A stretch of 64,000 bases of DNA from Kitasatospora paranensis (GCF_039544005.1 NZ_BAABKV010000001.1:1674001-1738000), one strand, 5' to 3'. Shown: positions 34,907-44,369, counted from the first letter of the stretch. Notes: generated by a model from the letters alone, not told the origin. Numbers and translations: made by a program.

Positions 34907-36354
34907 GTGACAGAGCTGTTGGAACAGAACGTCGGGCCACGGGACGAGGAGCAGGCGCCGCCCTCGGGCGCGGCCTCACGCCGCCGGCTCTTCATCGCGC
35001 TGGCGGTGGCGTCCGCGCTCCTGGCCACCGGCGGCGTCGTGGCCTCGACGTACGTCAAGTCGCCGGGCCAGCTGGCGGCCGAGACCAAGGCGCCACCGCT
35101 GTCGATGATCACCGCGACGGTCGAGAAGCGCGTCCTGTCCGACACGGTGGTCGCACGCGGGAGCGTCGAGGCCTCGTCGCAGTTCCAGGTCACCCCGCTC
35201 GGCGGCGGCCAGGGTGCAGCGGTGCAGGTCGTGACGGCGGTCCACGTCAAGACGGGCGATGCCGTCCGGCCCGGGGACGTCCTGCTGGAGGTCTCCGGGC
35301 GGCCGCTGATCGCCCTGCCCGGAGCGGTTCCGATCTACCGCGATCTGAAGCCCGGCGACCACGGGACGGACGTCGCCCAGCTGCAGGCCGCGCTCAAGAG
35401 CCTCGGCTACCCGACAACCGGGGACGACGGCGGCAGGTTCGGGCCGGCCACGAAGCAGGCGGTGGCGAAGATGTACGCCCACCTCGGCTTCGACCACCCG
35501 GTCACCGGCGTCGACGACCAGGCGAAGCTGAAGACCGCCCAGCAGGCGGTCGACACCGCGCAACGGCAGGTCGACGCCCTCGACGCGCAGATCCACGCGG
35601 CCTCGGGGACCCCCGCGACGACCCCGCCCGGCGGGAAGTCCGGGGCGTCCGGCGGCGGCGAAAGCCTGGCGACCCAACTCGCCTACGCCAAGAAGGCGCT
35701 GCTCTCGGCCCAGGACGACTACCGGACCACGGTCGACACCACCGGGCCGATGATCCCGATCTCCGAGGCGGTGTTCCTCCCGGCCTTCCCCGCCCAGGTC
35801 ACCGCGTTCACCGCCAAGGTCGGCGACCCCGTGAAGGCACCGCTGATCACGCTGTCGACCGGCCGCCTCGGCGTGCACTCCCAGATGACGCCCGACCGAG
35901 CGGCCCTGCTCAAGCCCGGCATGCCGGTCGAGATCACCGTGACGGCGACCGGCAAGCACGTCGCCGGGAAGATCACCTCGATCGGCGAGCCCTCCGCCGC
36001 CGACGCCCAGGCGGACGGCGGACAGGGCGGAGGATCCGGCGGCGGCGCGCTGACCAGCAGGGTCACCATCGACCCCGTCGACGACCTGGGCCCGGAGTGG
36101 GCCGGCAAGGACGTCCAGCTCACCGTCACCTCGGCCTCCAGCGGGGCGGACGTCCTGGTCGTGCCGCTCTCCGCCGTGTCCACCGGCGCTGACGGAGTCG
36201 CCTCCGTGGTAAAAGCCACGAAGGACAGCTCCGGGCCCCCACCCGCCGGGTGCAGGTCGTCGCCGGCCTGACCGGAGGCGGATTCGTCCAGGTCACACCC
36301 GTCCGGTCCGGCGAACTCGCCCAGGGCGACCAGGTGCTGGTGAGCGGATCATGA
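34907..36354 (+). CDS. HlyD/MacA-like membrane-fusion protein with peptidoglycan-binding domain (frameshifted)
   Basis: About 482 residues from GTG 34907 behind GAGGAG. It has one N-terminal membrane helix (LFIALAVASALLATGGVVAS), a barrel-sandwich start (TVVARGSVEASSQFQVTPLG), and a PG_binding_1 domain inserted in the lipoyl region (GDHGTDVAQLQAALKSLGYP through GPATKQAVAKMYAHLGFDHP). A helical hairpin with a Gly-rich linker and beta-barrel strands follow. The last ~38 residues (TRRVQVVAGLTGGGFVQVTP to VLVSGS) lie in another frame, joined by one base at CCCCC 36236-36240. It overlaps the ATPase start by ATGA. It would link the ABC pump to the cell wall. Confidence 0.82.
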
Positions 36355-37030
36355 CCGAAGTCATCCGCATGACCGGGATCGGCATGACGTACCCCGGCAC
36401 ACCGCCGGTCCAGGCCCTGCGCCCGCTCGACCTCACGGTCTCCGCCGGCCAGTACGTCACGGTCGTCGGCCCCTCGGGATCGGGCAAGTCGACGTTCCTG
36501 AACATCGCCGGGCTCATCGACCGCCCGACCGAGGGCACCTACGAGCTCGACGGACTCGACACGGCCGCCCTGCCGGACGCGGACCGCACGGCACTGCGCG
36601 GGCGCCGCATCGGATTCGTCTTCCAGGCCTTCCACCTGCTGCCCTACCGCACGGCGACGGAGAACGTGATCCTCGCCCAGCTCTACAACGGCACCCCCGC
36701 CGGCAGCGGCAGGGCCGGGCCGTCGAGGCGCTCCGGCAGGTGGGGCTCGGGCACCGGCTCGACGCCCTGCCCACCCGGATGTCCGGAGGCGAGCGCCAGC
36801 GCGTCGCCATCGCCCGGGCCCTCGTCAACCAGCCGGCCCTGCTGCTGTGCGACGAGCCGACCGGCAACCTCGACTCCGCGACCGCCGAGTCCGTGCTGCG
36901 GCTGCTCGACTCGCTGCACCGGGACGGCCTGACGATCATGGTCATCACCCACGACCCGGCCGTGGCGACCCGCGGCCAGCGGAGCCTCGCCATCCGGGAC
37001 GGCGTGCTCGGCGAGCGGGTGAACGCATGA
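36351..37030 (+). CDS. ABC transporter ATP-binding protein, MacB/LolD type (frameshifted)
   Basis: About 227 residues. Walker A GPSGSGKST, Q-loop VFQAFHLLPYRTATENV, signature MSGGERQRVAIARAL, Walker B LLLCDEPTGNLDS and switch His in VITHDPAVA are all present. The frame changes between LYNGTPA and RQRQGRAVEALRQVGLGHR at about 36694-36702, and one base cures it. It overlaps both neighbours by 4 bases (ATGA), giving a tight three-gene operon. It would power the permease at 37027. Confidence 0.88.
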
Positions 37031-38244
37031 AGACGACCGTTGCCCCCTCCCGGTTCTCCGTCCACGACCTCGTCTCCGAAGCACTGTCGGGCGTCCTGCA
37101 GCGCCCCGGCCGCTCGGTGCTGACCATGCTCGGCACCGTCCTCGGGATCGGCGCCTTCGTCGCCGTGCTCGGTCTCACCGCCACCGCGAGCAGCCAGATC
37201 GACGGCCGGTTCAACCTCCTGGCCGCCACCGAGGTGACCGTGCAGGACATCGGCCCCGGCGACGAGGGTGCGCCCATGGCGTTCCCGGCGGACGCCTCGG
37301 CCCGGGCCCGGGCCATCAACGGCACGGTCGGCGCAGGCATCTGGTGGCCGCTGCCGATCCACCCGAAGGCCGTCGCCTCCTCGCCCTTCGCACCGGAGGG
37401 CACCGGCCAGGGCCTCGGGCTGTACGCGGCCGAGCCCGAAGCCCTGGTGGCGATGCATCCGACGCTCGCCGACGGCGTGCTCTTCGGGCGCTTCCACCAG
37501 GACCGGAAGGAACGCGTCGCCGTCCTGGGCCGGGGCGCGGCCGAGCGCCTGGGCATCAGCCGGCTCGACGCGCAGCCCGCGGTCTTCATCGACGGGTCGC
37601 CCTACACGGTGGTCGGCATCCTCGACGACATCAGCCGGTTCCCCGAGCTGCTGAACGCCGTCGTCATCCCGTCCAGCACCGCCATGGCGGCGTACGGCTC
37701 CCCGCAGGACCCGCGGGCGAGCATGGTGGTGGACACCAGGATGGGCGCGGCGCAGGTGGTGGCCGGTCAGCTCGCCCTCGCACTCCGGCCGGACGCCCCG
37801 CAGTTCCTCAAGGTGTCGGCCCCGCCGGACCCGACCACGCTGAAGAGCGGGGTCGCCAACGACCTCGGCACGCTCTTCCTGCTGCTCGCCGGCATATCAC
37901 TGCTGATCGGAGCGGTCGGGATCGCCAACACCACCCTCGTCGCGGTCCTCGAACGCAGCGGCGAGATCGGCCTGCGCCGTGCGTTGGGGGCGCGCCCTCG
38001 GCACGTCGCGTTCCAGTTCCTGACCGAGTCCGCGGCGCTCGGCACGCTCGGCGGGCTCGTCGGCACGTGCCTCGGTGTCGCCGTCGTGCTGGCCGTCGCC
38101 GTCGCGCAGGACTGGACCGCGGCGCTCTCCATGTGGGCCGTCCTCCCGGCCCCGCTGATCGGGTCGGTCACCGGGATCCTGGCGGGCAGCTACCCCTCGC
38201 TGCGGGCCGCCAGGATCGAGCCCGTCGAGGCCCTGCGCCGGTGA
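37027..38244 (+). CDS. ABC transporter permease, FtsX/MacB family
   Basis: 405 residues. One N-terminal helix (SVLTMLGTVLGIGAFVAVLG), a ~230-residue extracytoplasmic MacB core domain, then three helices beginning LGTLFLLLAGISLLIGAVGI, with the FtsX motif RSGEIGLRRALGARPRHVAF. MacB-type pumps use the periplasmic domain to expel peptides, macrolides or lipids rather than channel them through the membrane. Intact, unlike its two operon partners. Confidence 0.88.
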   Translation: MKTTVAPSRFSVHDLVSEALSGVLQRPGRSVLTMLGTVLGIGAFVAVLGLTATASSQIDGRFNLLAATEVTVQDIGPGDEGAPMAFPADASARARAINGTVGAGIWWPLPIHPKAVASSPFAPEGTGQGLGLYAAEPEALVAMHPTLADGVLFGRFHQDRKERVAVLGRGAAERLGISRLDAQPAVFIDGSPYTVVGILDDISRFPELLNAVVIPSSTAMAAYGSPQDPRASMVVDTRMGAAQVVAGQLALALRPDAPQFLKVSAPPDPTTLKSGVANDLGTLFLLLAGISLLIGAVGIANTTLVAVLERSGEIGLRRALGARPRHVAFQFLTESAALGTLGGLVGTCLGVAVVLAVAVAQDWTAALSMWAVLPAPLIGSVTGILAGSYPSLRAARIEPVEALRR

Positions 38245-38730
38245 ATCCGCAGGTCGGAGCGGTGATGGGGGTGGGCGTAGCGTCCCGGAGGAGGGGGTGT
38301 GCGCCGGCGATACAAGGGCGATACGACCTGCGCTACCGGCGGCGCCTAGCCTTCGGGGCATGACCACGGCGGCGGGCCGGTGCCCGTTCGTCGGAACCGG
38401 AGCCCGTGGTGGGCAGCTCCGGTCCCGACGAACGGGGACGGACCACATCGGGTCGAATCTTATGAAAGTGCGCAAAAGCGGACAGAATTCGGGACCCACA
38501 AACGGCCCTGGAGCCGCCGAACTCGGAACCACCGGGGTGCCGGACCATTTCGGTCCCCATCCAGCCGTCACGGGCCTCCTGTGGCTTTTGGCCCTCCGTG
38601 CCTGGCCGTCGAACCTCGGCGGGCTGTCCACGCCCCTGGAAAGACCGGTCAAACCCGGTGATATCGGGCCCGGCGATCCCGTCCGGACCCACCGGTACCA
38701 GCCCCTCCCCCTGACGACGGAGTCCCTGCT
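38245..38730. other. Intergenic region between exporter operon and second I36 cassette
   Basis: About 490 bases. It holds a strong hairpin (38383-38436) and an AT-richer patch around 38455-38480 (ATCTTATGAAAGTGCGC). No credible gene was found. A promoter for the gene at 38731 is likely in its right half. Confidence 0.4.
38383..38436. terminator. Long 21-bp hairpin, probable operon terminator
   Basis: Two 21-base arms pair at 20 positions across a 12-base loop (left arm starts CCCGTTCGTCGG, right arm ends CCGACGAACGGG). It lies 139 bases after the permease stop and is probably the terminator of the exporter operon. A structured regulatory RNA is also possible. Confidence 0.55.
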
Positions 38731-39216
38731 GTGAAGCTTTCACCCTCGAAGAGCCGGCGCGGAGTTCGGGCCGCCGTCCTGGCCACGGTGGCCGCGGCGG
38801 CGAGCCTCGCCACCGCGCTGCCTGCGTTCGCCGAAGCGCCGGCGGCCAACGACGACAATGACTCGTACTACTCGTCGGAGAAGTGCGCGGCACACTCGGA
38901 CTGGTTCCGCTTCCGCCTCTTCTACAACTCCGGCTACCAGGGGGCCTGGGTCAACGCCGGCCACGGCATCGGCAACTTCGACGCCCTGCAGACGAACAAC
39001 GGCGTCAAGGCACTCACCTTCTGCTCCGGCACGGGCAACGGCGCCGGCCAGAACGTCAAGAACAACACCGCCTCCGTCTACAACTACGGCGGCCACCTGG
39101 TCGTGGTCAGCGTGAACTCCTGGTCCCACGGCGACACCGACGCGTTCTACCCCAACACCGGCGGCAACCTCGTCGCCACGTACAACAACAACGCCAGCAT
39201 GGCCGTCTACGAGTAA
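38731..39216 (+). CDS. Second I36-like secreted protein
   Basis: 161 residues from GTG 38731. Sec signal peptide (GVRAAVLATVAAAASLATAL, cleavage near AFA-EA). Mature sequence CAAHSDWFRFRLFYNSGYQG, FDALQTNNGVKALTFCSG and GQNVKNNTASVYNYGG keeps the YNSGY and VKNNTAS motifs shared with the I36 protein at 34158-34583. It lies on the far side of the exporter operon, in mirror orientation. Target protease or other role unknown. Confidence 0.68.
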   Translation: MKLSPSKSRRGVRAAVLATVAAAASLATALPAFAEAPAANDDNDSYYSSEKCAAHSDWFRFRLFYNSGYQGAWVNAGHGIGNFDALQTNNGVKALTFCSGTGNGAGQNVKNNTASVYNYGGHLVVVSVNSWSHGDTDAFYPNTGGNLVATYNNNASMAVYE

Positions 39217-39254
39217 CCCTCGTGCGCCGGGCCCGACACAAGGAGCAGCCGATC

Positions 39255-40283
39255 GTGCGCGGTGCATCCACCGGAGCGGCACACCGCACGGCGCGGGGAT
39301 CGGCGACGGTGCTCCTGGTGATGACATCCGTTCTGGTGGGGGGCTTGGCGGCCGGGTCGTCCGCCGCCGGACCCACCTCCTTCCCGTCCGCATCCATCCC
39401 GTCCGCGTCCGGCACACCGACCGCTCCCGGGCCCATCGCCGGGACGGACCCCGACCCGGCGGCATGGCACCTCCCGCTGGAGGCCTACCGCCCCAGCTGG
39501 GCCCAGGAGTCGACGATCGGACGGGCCGAGTCCGCGCTCGTCGAGCAGTGCATGAACGGCCTCGGCGTCACATGGCGGCGGGCCCCCGAGATTCCCAGGA
39601 TCGGGCCCCGTACCCTGACCGACTGGCGGTACGGCATCCATGACGCCGAGCTGTCCGCGGCCCGCGGCTACAAGCCGGACGCCGCCGAACAGGCCCGGTA
39701 CGACGCGGCGCTCCGAGCCCAGCAGGCGGAACCCACCCCCTCGACGGAGACGCTGGTCGCCCTCGGCGGTGTCCAGGGCCTGCCCCCGGAGGAGGCGGAC
39801 GCGGCCGCCGCAGCCGCCGGGCGACTGGCGGCGGCCGGCCGGAGGATTCCGCAGGAAGGCTGCTACGGCGAGGCGCGCCGCACTCTCGGCAGCGCGACCC
39901 GCGGGGTGTCCGCGCTGGTCAGGGAGCTGTCGAGCCGGTCCTTCGCGGAGTCGCAGACGCAACCGGAGGTGCGGGAGGTCTTCGCCCGGTGGTCCTCCTG
40001 CATGCGCGGGCAGGGTTACGACTACGCCGCTCCGATGGACGCGAACGACGACGCCCGGTTCGCGGCCGACCCGCACATCGTCACGCCGCTGGAGACCGCC
40101 ACGGCCTCGGCCGACATCGTCTGCCGGCGCCGGACCGGGGTCGCCGAGATCTGGTTCGGCGCCGAGTCGAAAGTCCAGCGGCGGCTCATCGCGGAGAACG
40201 CCACCCGGCTCGCCGCCGACCGGAGCGTCCTCGACCACGTGCTGCGGACCACCGCCGACATTCTGGACCGGCAGCCGTCCTGA
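39255..40283 (+). CDS. Secreted protein, paralogue of the lipoprotein at 33141
   Basis: 342 residues from GTG 39255 (AAGGAG upstream), 38 bases after the I36-like gene. The signal or anchor helix is SATVLLVMTSVLVGGLAAG, but no lipobox Cys is present, unlike the paralogue. Shared features are VEQCMNGLGVTWRRAPEIPR, FARWSSCMRGQGYDYAAPMD and IVCRRRTGVAEIWFGAESKV. Conserved Cys residues suggest disulfides. Function unknown, but the repeated partnership with I36 proteins suggests they act together. Confidence 0.68.
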   Translation: MRGASTGAAHRTARGSATVLLVMTSVLVGGLAAGSSAAGPTSFPSASIPSASGTPTAPGPIAGTDPDPAAWHLPLEAYRPSWAQESTIGRAESALVEQCMNGLGVTWRRAPEIPRIGPRTLTDWRYGIHDAELSAARGYKPDAAEQARYDAALRAQQAEPTPSTETLVALGGVQGLPPEEADAAAAAAGRLAAAGRRIPQEGCYGEARRTLGSATRGVSALVRELSSRSFAESQTQPEVREVFARWSSCMRGQGYDYAAPMDANDDARFAADPHIVTPLETATASADIVCRRRTGVAEIWFGAESKVQRRLIAENATRLAADRSVLDHVLRTTADILDRQPS

Positions 40284-40378
40284 CCTGGGTGTGACGGGTG
40301 ACGGGTGTGGACGCCGGGGGCGGCCGGTGGGATGATCAACTGCTCTCCGGCGCACGTCCGGTGGGCGAGTGAGGCATC

Positions 40379-40693
40379 GTGAAGATCTACCTGGCCCTAC
40401 CCGTCGTCCTGCTGGCGTCGCTCTTCGCCGCCTCCGGTGTGGCGGCGATCAGCCGCGGCTGGGTGCTGCCCATGAACCGGCGCCATGTCCGTCTCCCCCG
40501 CCGCTACGGCTGGGGCCAACTGGTGGTGGCCCTCGCACTGTGCTGGCAGTTGGTCTTCGGTCTGGCGGTCGACACCTTCGGCATCCGGCAGTGGGGCACG
40601 CTGACCGGCAGCGGAGTGATGCTGGTCGGCCTCGTCCTGATGATGAGGGGTCAGCGAGGCACCGGCGGACGCAAGGACAGCAGCACGCAGTGA
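40379..40693 (+). CDS. Small two- or three-helix membrane protein
   Basis: 104 residues from GTG 40379. Hydrophobic segments are IYLALPVVLLASLFAASGVA, WGQLVVALALCWQLVFGLAV and SGVMLVGLVLMMRGQ, with a basic loop between (MNRRHVRLPRR) and a basic tail. No family recognised. It lies 95 bases after the secreted paralogue and could still be part of that transcript. Confidence 0.55.
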   Translation: MKIYLALPVVLLASLFAASGVAAISRGWVLPMNRRHVRLPRRYGWGQLVVALALCWQLVFGLAVDTFGIRQWGTLTGSGVMLVGLVLMMRGQRGTGGRKDSSTQ

Positions 40694-40718
40694 CGGCTCC
40701 GCCGGGCCCGAACAGGCT

Positions 40719-41114
40719 TCACCCCTCGTACTGCCCCGACCGCGGCGCGCCAACCGCGTGCGCGGACGGGGAGACCGCAGTTGCCCCCGTCGCGACCTCG
40801 ATCCACCGCATCGACTCCGCGACGGGCTCGGCAAGCCGCAGGTGCTGTCCGTGACTGCGGGCGAGGTGAACGAGATCCACCCAGCGGTCCTCCGCCCAGG
40901 CGCGACCGGCATCGGCGCGGAGCTGGACCAGCTCCGCCACCTCGGCCGAGGCGTTCCCCTGGTCGCCGTCGAGACCCGGCCCACCGAGGCGACAGTCCGT
41001 CCCGCCCGCGGCCGGGGCCCCCTGGGACGGGCGGAGCGCGGCAATGCGAGCGGCCGCCGCATCCCGCAGTCCCCTCGCGAGATGATCGGCATGCAGGGCA
41101 ACGGTCGTGATCAT
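40719..41114 (-). CDS. Hypothetical alpha-helical protein downstream of sigK-like gene
   Basis: 131 residues from ATG 41114 (MITTVALHADHLARGLRDAA). Predicted mostly helical, with ASAEVAELVQLRADAGRAWA and HLRLAEPVAESMRWIEVATG. The ribosome site is weak. It lies 150 bases below the sigma-factor gene on the same strand, and the gap contains imperfect 15-base repeats of CACTGCTCGCCG type. It is not an RskA-type anti-sigma factor: there is no zinc motif or membrane helix. Function unknown. Confidence 0.4.
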   Translation of the reverse strand: MITTVALHADHLARGLRDAAAARIAALRPSQGAPAAGGTDCRLGGPGLDGDQGNASAEVAELVQLRADAGRAWAEDRWVDLVHLARSHGQHLRLAEPVAESMRWIEVATGATAVSPSAHAVGAPRSGQYEG

Positions 41115-41263
41115 CCCGATACCGTACAGAGGACACCCGGTTTCTGACGCGGCGACAGGCCGACGGCCGACCTGCGCACTCCACGACCCTGGGCGCTCCC
41201 CGCCTCCCGGCTCCTTCCTCCCGACTCGCTGTCTCACCGCTCGCCGTCCCACTGCTCGCCGCC

Positions 41264-41899
41264 TCACTGCTCGGCTGCGAGGAGGCGCCTCATCCGGATG
41301 AGCCCGTCGCGCATACGGGTCTTGACGGTGCCGAGAGGCGCACCGACGGCATCGGCTATCTGCGTCTGGGTGAGGCCGCCGTAGTAGGCGAGGGTCAGAC
41401 ACTGCCGCTGGACCTCGCTCAGTTCCCCCAGGCATTCCCGCACCCGGTCGCCGTCCAGCCTGCGCTCGACCGCCTCGACGACCTCGTCGGACGGCGGGAG
41501 GTGCGAGGCGGCGGTCACCCGCCTGTCCCGGTCGGCTGAGGCCCGGACCGAACGCACGCGGTCGACGGCGCGGCTGTGGGCGATGGTCAGGACCCAGGCC
41601 GCCACCCCGCCCCGCTCGGGCCGGTAGCGCGCAGCCGTGCGCCAGACCTCCAGCAGAACCTCCTGCGTCACCTCCTCGGACTGCGCCGCATCCCTCAGCA
41701 CTCGTCGGACGAGCCCCAGCACCGGCCCCGCCATGGCGTCGTACAGCAGCCCGAAAGCCCGTTCGTCACCCGCCGCGACCAGCGGCATCACGCCGTCCAG
41801 CCCGTCGCCGACCTGCGACGACGGGGGCCCTGCGGTGGCGGGGGAGTCGAGTGGGCGTACCTGCGGTGCGGTCACGGCACGACTCTTCCGGGTCGACAT
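41264..41899 (-). CDS. ECF RNA polymerase sigma factor, SigK type
   Basis: 211 residues. Region 2 (MPLVAAGDERAFGLLYDAMA, then VTQEVLLEVWRTAARYRPER) binds core polymerase and the -10 element. Region 4 (CLGELSEVQRQCLTLAYYGG, then QTQIADAVGAPLGTVKTRMR) reads -35. SigK factors are normally held by a membrane anti-sigma factor RskA encoded next to them, but no such gene is present here. It may be controlled differently or by a distant anti-sigma. Confidence 0.87.
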   Translation of the reverse strand: MSTRKSRAVTAPQVRPLDSPATAGPPSSQVGDGLDGVMPLVAAGDERAFGLLYDAMAGPVLGLVRRVLRDAAQSEEVTQEVLLEVWRTAARYRPERGGVAAWVLTIAHSRAVDRVRSVRASADRDRRVTAASHLPPSDEVVEAVERRLDGDRVRECLGELSEVQRQCLTLAYYGGLTQTQIADAVGAPLGTVKTRMRDGLIRMRRLLAAEQ

Positions 41900-42093
41900 G
41901 CGCCCTGCGACTTGCAGCGTTCGTGCGTCGATAGGGTCGGCCGGGGACACACCGGCAGGTCGCCCGTCCGCCGCGTCTGCCGGGCTGCCGCCCGCACCTG
42001 TGCTCTCATCGAGCGGGTGGCGTCCGCCACGGCGGGCCGAGCGCACCTCCTGCCCGGCCCGTACCGACAGAGATCACCGCAGGGAGATCACCA

Positions 42094-42393
42094 GTGGCCA
42101 CCGATTTCGACGCGCCGCGTGCGGGCGAGGACGATCAGCAGGACGACGGCCTCCGCACGCTGAAGGCCACCCGCGCCACGGCGAGGGCTTCCACGGTCGA
42201 CGTCGTCGACCAACTGGAGGCCGACTACGCCACGGAGTTGCCCGGCGCGGACCTCTCCGGCGAGGATCTCAGCGTCCCCGTACTCCCCAAGCAGCAGGAC
42301 GAGTTCACCTGCACCGCGTGCTACCTCGTGCACCACCGCAGCCGACTCGCCCGCAGCAGGAAGAACCAGCAGATCTGCCGCGACTGCGACTGA
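42094..42393 (+). CDS. DUF4193 family protein
   Basis: 99 residues from GTG 42094 (AGGGAG upstream). Acidic N-terminus MATDFDAPRAGEDDQQDDGL, a middle VDQLEADYATELPGADLSGE, and a C-terminal zinc-ribbon-like CTACYLVHHRSRLA, then ICRDCD (Cys-x2-Cys twice). This is a widespread actinobacterial family of unknown role, probably a small nucleic-acid or polymerase-associated protein. Divergent from the sigK-like gene. Confidence 0.8.
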   Translation: MATDFDAPRAGEDDQQDDGLRTLKATRATARASTVDVVDQLEADYATELPGADLSGEDLSVPVLPKQQDEFTCTACYLVHHRSRLARSRKNQQICRDCD

Positions 42394-42562
42394 CGCGCCG
42401 CCGGGCGGACAGCCGGAAGCGGCGGGCACCACCGGGGCGGGGAGCCGGAGACGGCGGGCACCACCTCGCCGCCCTCCCCCGGGGGACGGTGGCGCCCCAG
42501 GCCAGTTATTGGCGACGTGCGGAGCCGGGTGCGGTCCCGGCTCTCGGCCCTAGAGTGGCCCC

Positions 42563-43543
42563 ATGGCAGACGTTCCGGTGAGCACGCCGCCCTCGATCGA
42601 GGAGCTGAACGCCGCGGTCGAATGCGCCTGCGCACCGCCCACGAGCGCGTCCCGGGCGAAGCAACTGCGGTGGGTCGCCGGTGAGATCCGCACTGCCCTG
42701 GAGCGGGACGCCGTCCCGGCGGCGGCCGCCCGGTCGCTCGGCGAACTGCTGGCGCCGGACACCCTCGCCGCCTACCTCCGGGCCGCCGAACTGGGCCTGC
42801 TGCGGCGGAAGCCGACCGCACGGCCGGACCAGGCGTCGTCGGCGTCCATGAAGGTGCGGGAGGACTGCCTGCAGATCCTCGGCGCCCGGGCGGGGCTCGC
42901 CGTCGTACTCCCGGACCGCGACCTGCAGGTCGTGCTCCGGCCGGTGGTCGCCGCCCGTCCGCGGAGCATTCTGCTCGGCCACCTGGAACGCGCGGTCCGG
43001 CCGGGCCGGTCGCAGGCCCGGAGCCGGGTGCTCGCCATCATCGCCACGGTGATGGACACCGGCTGCCGGGCCGGCGAGCTCTGCACCCTTCGCGTGGACG
43101 ACGTCGACCTCCGCCGGGGCAGGATCCGGGTCACCCGGCTTCCCCAGCACCGGGATCTGCTGGCCGAACCGGTCACCGAGACGGTCGCGCTGTCCGGTCC
43201 GGGTCGGGCCGCCCTGCGGGACTGGCTGACCGTCCGCAGCCGCCTGGTCCTGCGCGACGCCGCGAAGCCCGCCGGCCCGACGAACGAGACCACCACCGCC
43301 CTGTGGGTGAGCATCTCCCCCAGCGGCCGCAGCCGGCCCGGCCTTCCGCTGCACTTCCGGGGCCTGGCCCGGGCCTACGTCCGCGAGATCCAGGCCCTCA
43401 ACATCGACATGGCCGGCGAGCCCGGCTGGGAGCCGCTGCCGAAGCGGATGGAGCAACTGCGCCGCGCCATCGACCTCGAACCGGCCGACCTCCAGGGCGT
43501 GACCGTCCTCCGCCGCACCGCCACTCCGCTCCCCGACCCATAG
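42563..43543 (+). CDS. Tyrosine-recombinase-like protein lacking key catalytic residues
   Basis: 326 residues. The middle part VLAIIATVMDTGCRAGELCT, then LRVDDVDLRRGRIRVTRLPQ and TVALSGPGRAALRDWLTVRS, resembles the start of the phage-integrase catalytic domain, with the first Arg (GCRAGEL) in place. The later HxLRH box and the nucleophile Tyr are not seen. The C-terminal part (LHFRGLARAYVREIQALNID) is unlike an active integrase. It may be a DNA-binding relative that lost recombination. No att sites or phage genes are adjacent. Confidence 0.5.
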   Translation: MADVPVSTPPSIEELNAAVECACAPPTSASRAKQLRWVAGEIRTALERDAVPAAAARSLGELLAPDTLAAYLRAAELGLLRRKPTARPDQASSASMKVREDCLQILGARAGLAVVLPDRDLQVVLRPVVAARPRSILLGHLERAVRPGRSQARSRVLAIIATVMDTGCRAGELCTLRVDDVDLRRGRIRVTRLPQHRDLLAEPVTETVALSGPGRAALRDWLTVRSRLVLRDAAKPAGPTNETTTALWVSISPSGRSRPGLPLHFRGLARAYVREIQALNIDMAGEPGWEPLPKRMEQLRRAIDLEPADLQGVTVLRRTATPLPDP

Positions 43544-43676
43544 CCCGGGGTCGTCGTCAGTGCCCGCGAGGACACCCGCGCCGTGAAGGCGCCTCCTCCA
43601 CTCCCCACCGGATCATGCGAGTCCTCCCCCGCCCGACTGCCCGGCTTTCGGCGCCGCTTCGATCGCCTTACTCGCG

Positions 43677-44369
43677 TCAGCCGAGCTGCCCGGTCGGGCG
43701 CATGGTGATCTGGTTGATGTCCACGCCCGCGGGCTGGTTGAGCGCGAAGGCGATCGCGGCCGCGATCTGCTCGGGGGTCATCGCCTCCTCGGGGGTGCCG
43801 CCGCGCTCGGCCCAGAACGCGGTGTCGACCACTCCGGGGGCGACGACGGTCACGCCGATGCGGTCCTTGCCGACCAGCAGCCGGGTGTTCTCCGCCAGCG
43901 CGTGCGCGGCCCACTTGGTGACCGAGTACAGGTTGCCGGGCGTGTTGCGCACCCCGGCGACGGAACCGACGAACACGATCCGGCCCTGCGATGCCCTCAA
44001 CTGCGGCAGCGTCTCACGCACCAGCAGGGCCGGGCCCAGAACGTTGGTGAGGACCATGGCGCGCATGTCCTCGGGGGCGTGGCTCTCCAGGTTGCCGGGC
44101 AGCGAGAAACCGGCGTTGGCAGTGACGTTGTCCAGTCGGCCCCACCCCTGGACAACGCGGCCCACGGCGGCGGCCACGTCCTCCGGCTCGGCGGCGTCGC
44201 CAGTGATCGTCAGGAGCCGCTCACCCGCTCCGGCCGAATCGGCGAAGGCGGCCAGCTTGCCCGCGTCACGTCCGGTGACCGCCACACGGTGGCCCTGCTT
44301 GAGGAGGGTGCGGGCGGTGGCGGCACCGATTCCGGTCGATCCACCTGTGATCAGCGTGACGGGCTCCAT
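43677..44369 (-). CDS. Short-chain dehydrogenase/reductase
   Basis: 230 residues, classical SDR: TLITGGSTGIGAATARTLLK binds NAD(P), DNVTANAGFS is the NAG motif, the Ser is in IVFVGSVAGV and YSVTK holds the catalytic Tyr and Lys. The VAVTGRD end of strand 2 suggests NADP(H). It oxidises or reduces an alcohol/ketone in the cytoplasm. Isolated on its strand, substrate unknown. Confidence 0.88.
   Translation of the reverse strand: MEPVTLITGGSTGIGAATARTLLKQGHRVAVTGRDAGKLAAFADSAGAGERLLTITGDAAEPEDVAAAVGRVVQGWGRLDNVTANAGFSLPGNLESHAPEDMRAMVLTNVLGPALLVRETLPQLRASQGRIVFVGSVAGVRNTPGNLYSVTKWAAHALAENTRLLVGKDRIGVTVVAPGVVDTAFWAERGGTPEEAMTPEQIAAAIAFALNQPAGVDINQITMRPTGQLG

Noticed and set aside
33141..40283. 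A lactococcin 972-type bacteriocin system
   Set aside because: The small secreted proteins have I36-like motifs (YNSGY, VKNN) rather than the Trp/Gly-rich lactococcin 972 pattern, and the permease is a MacB type rather than the bacteriocin-associated membrane protein.
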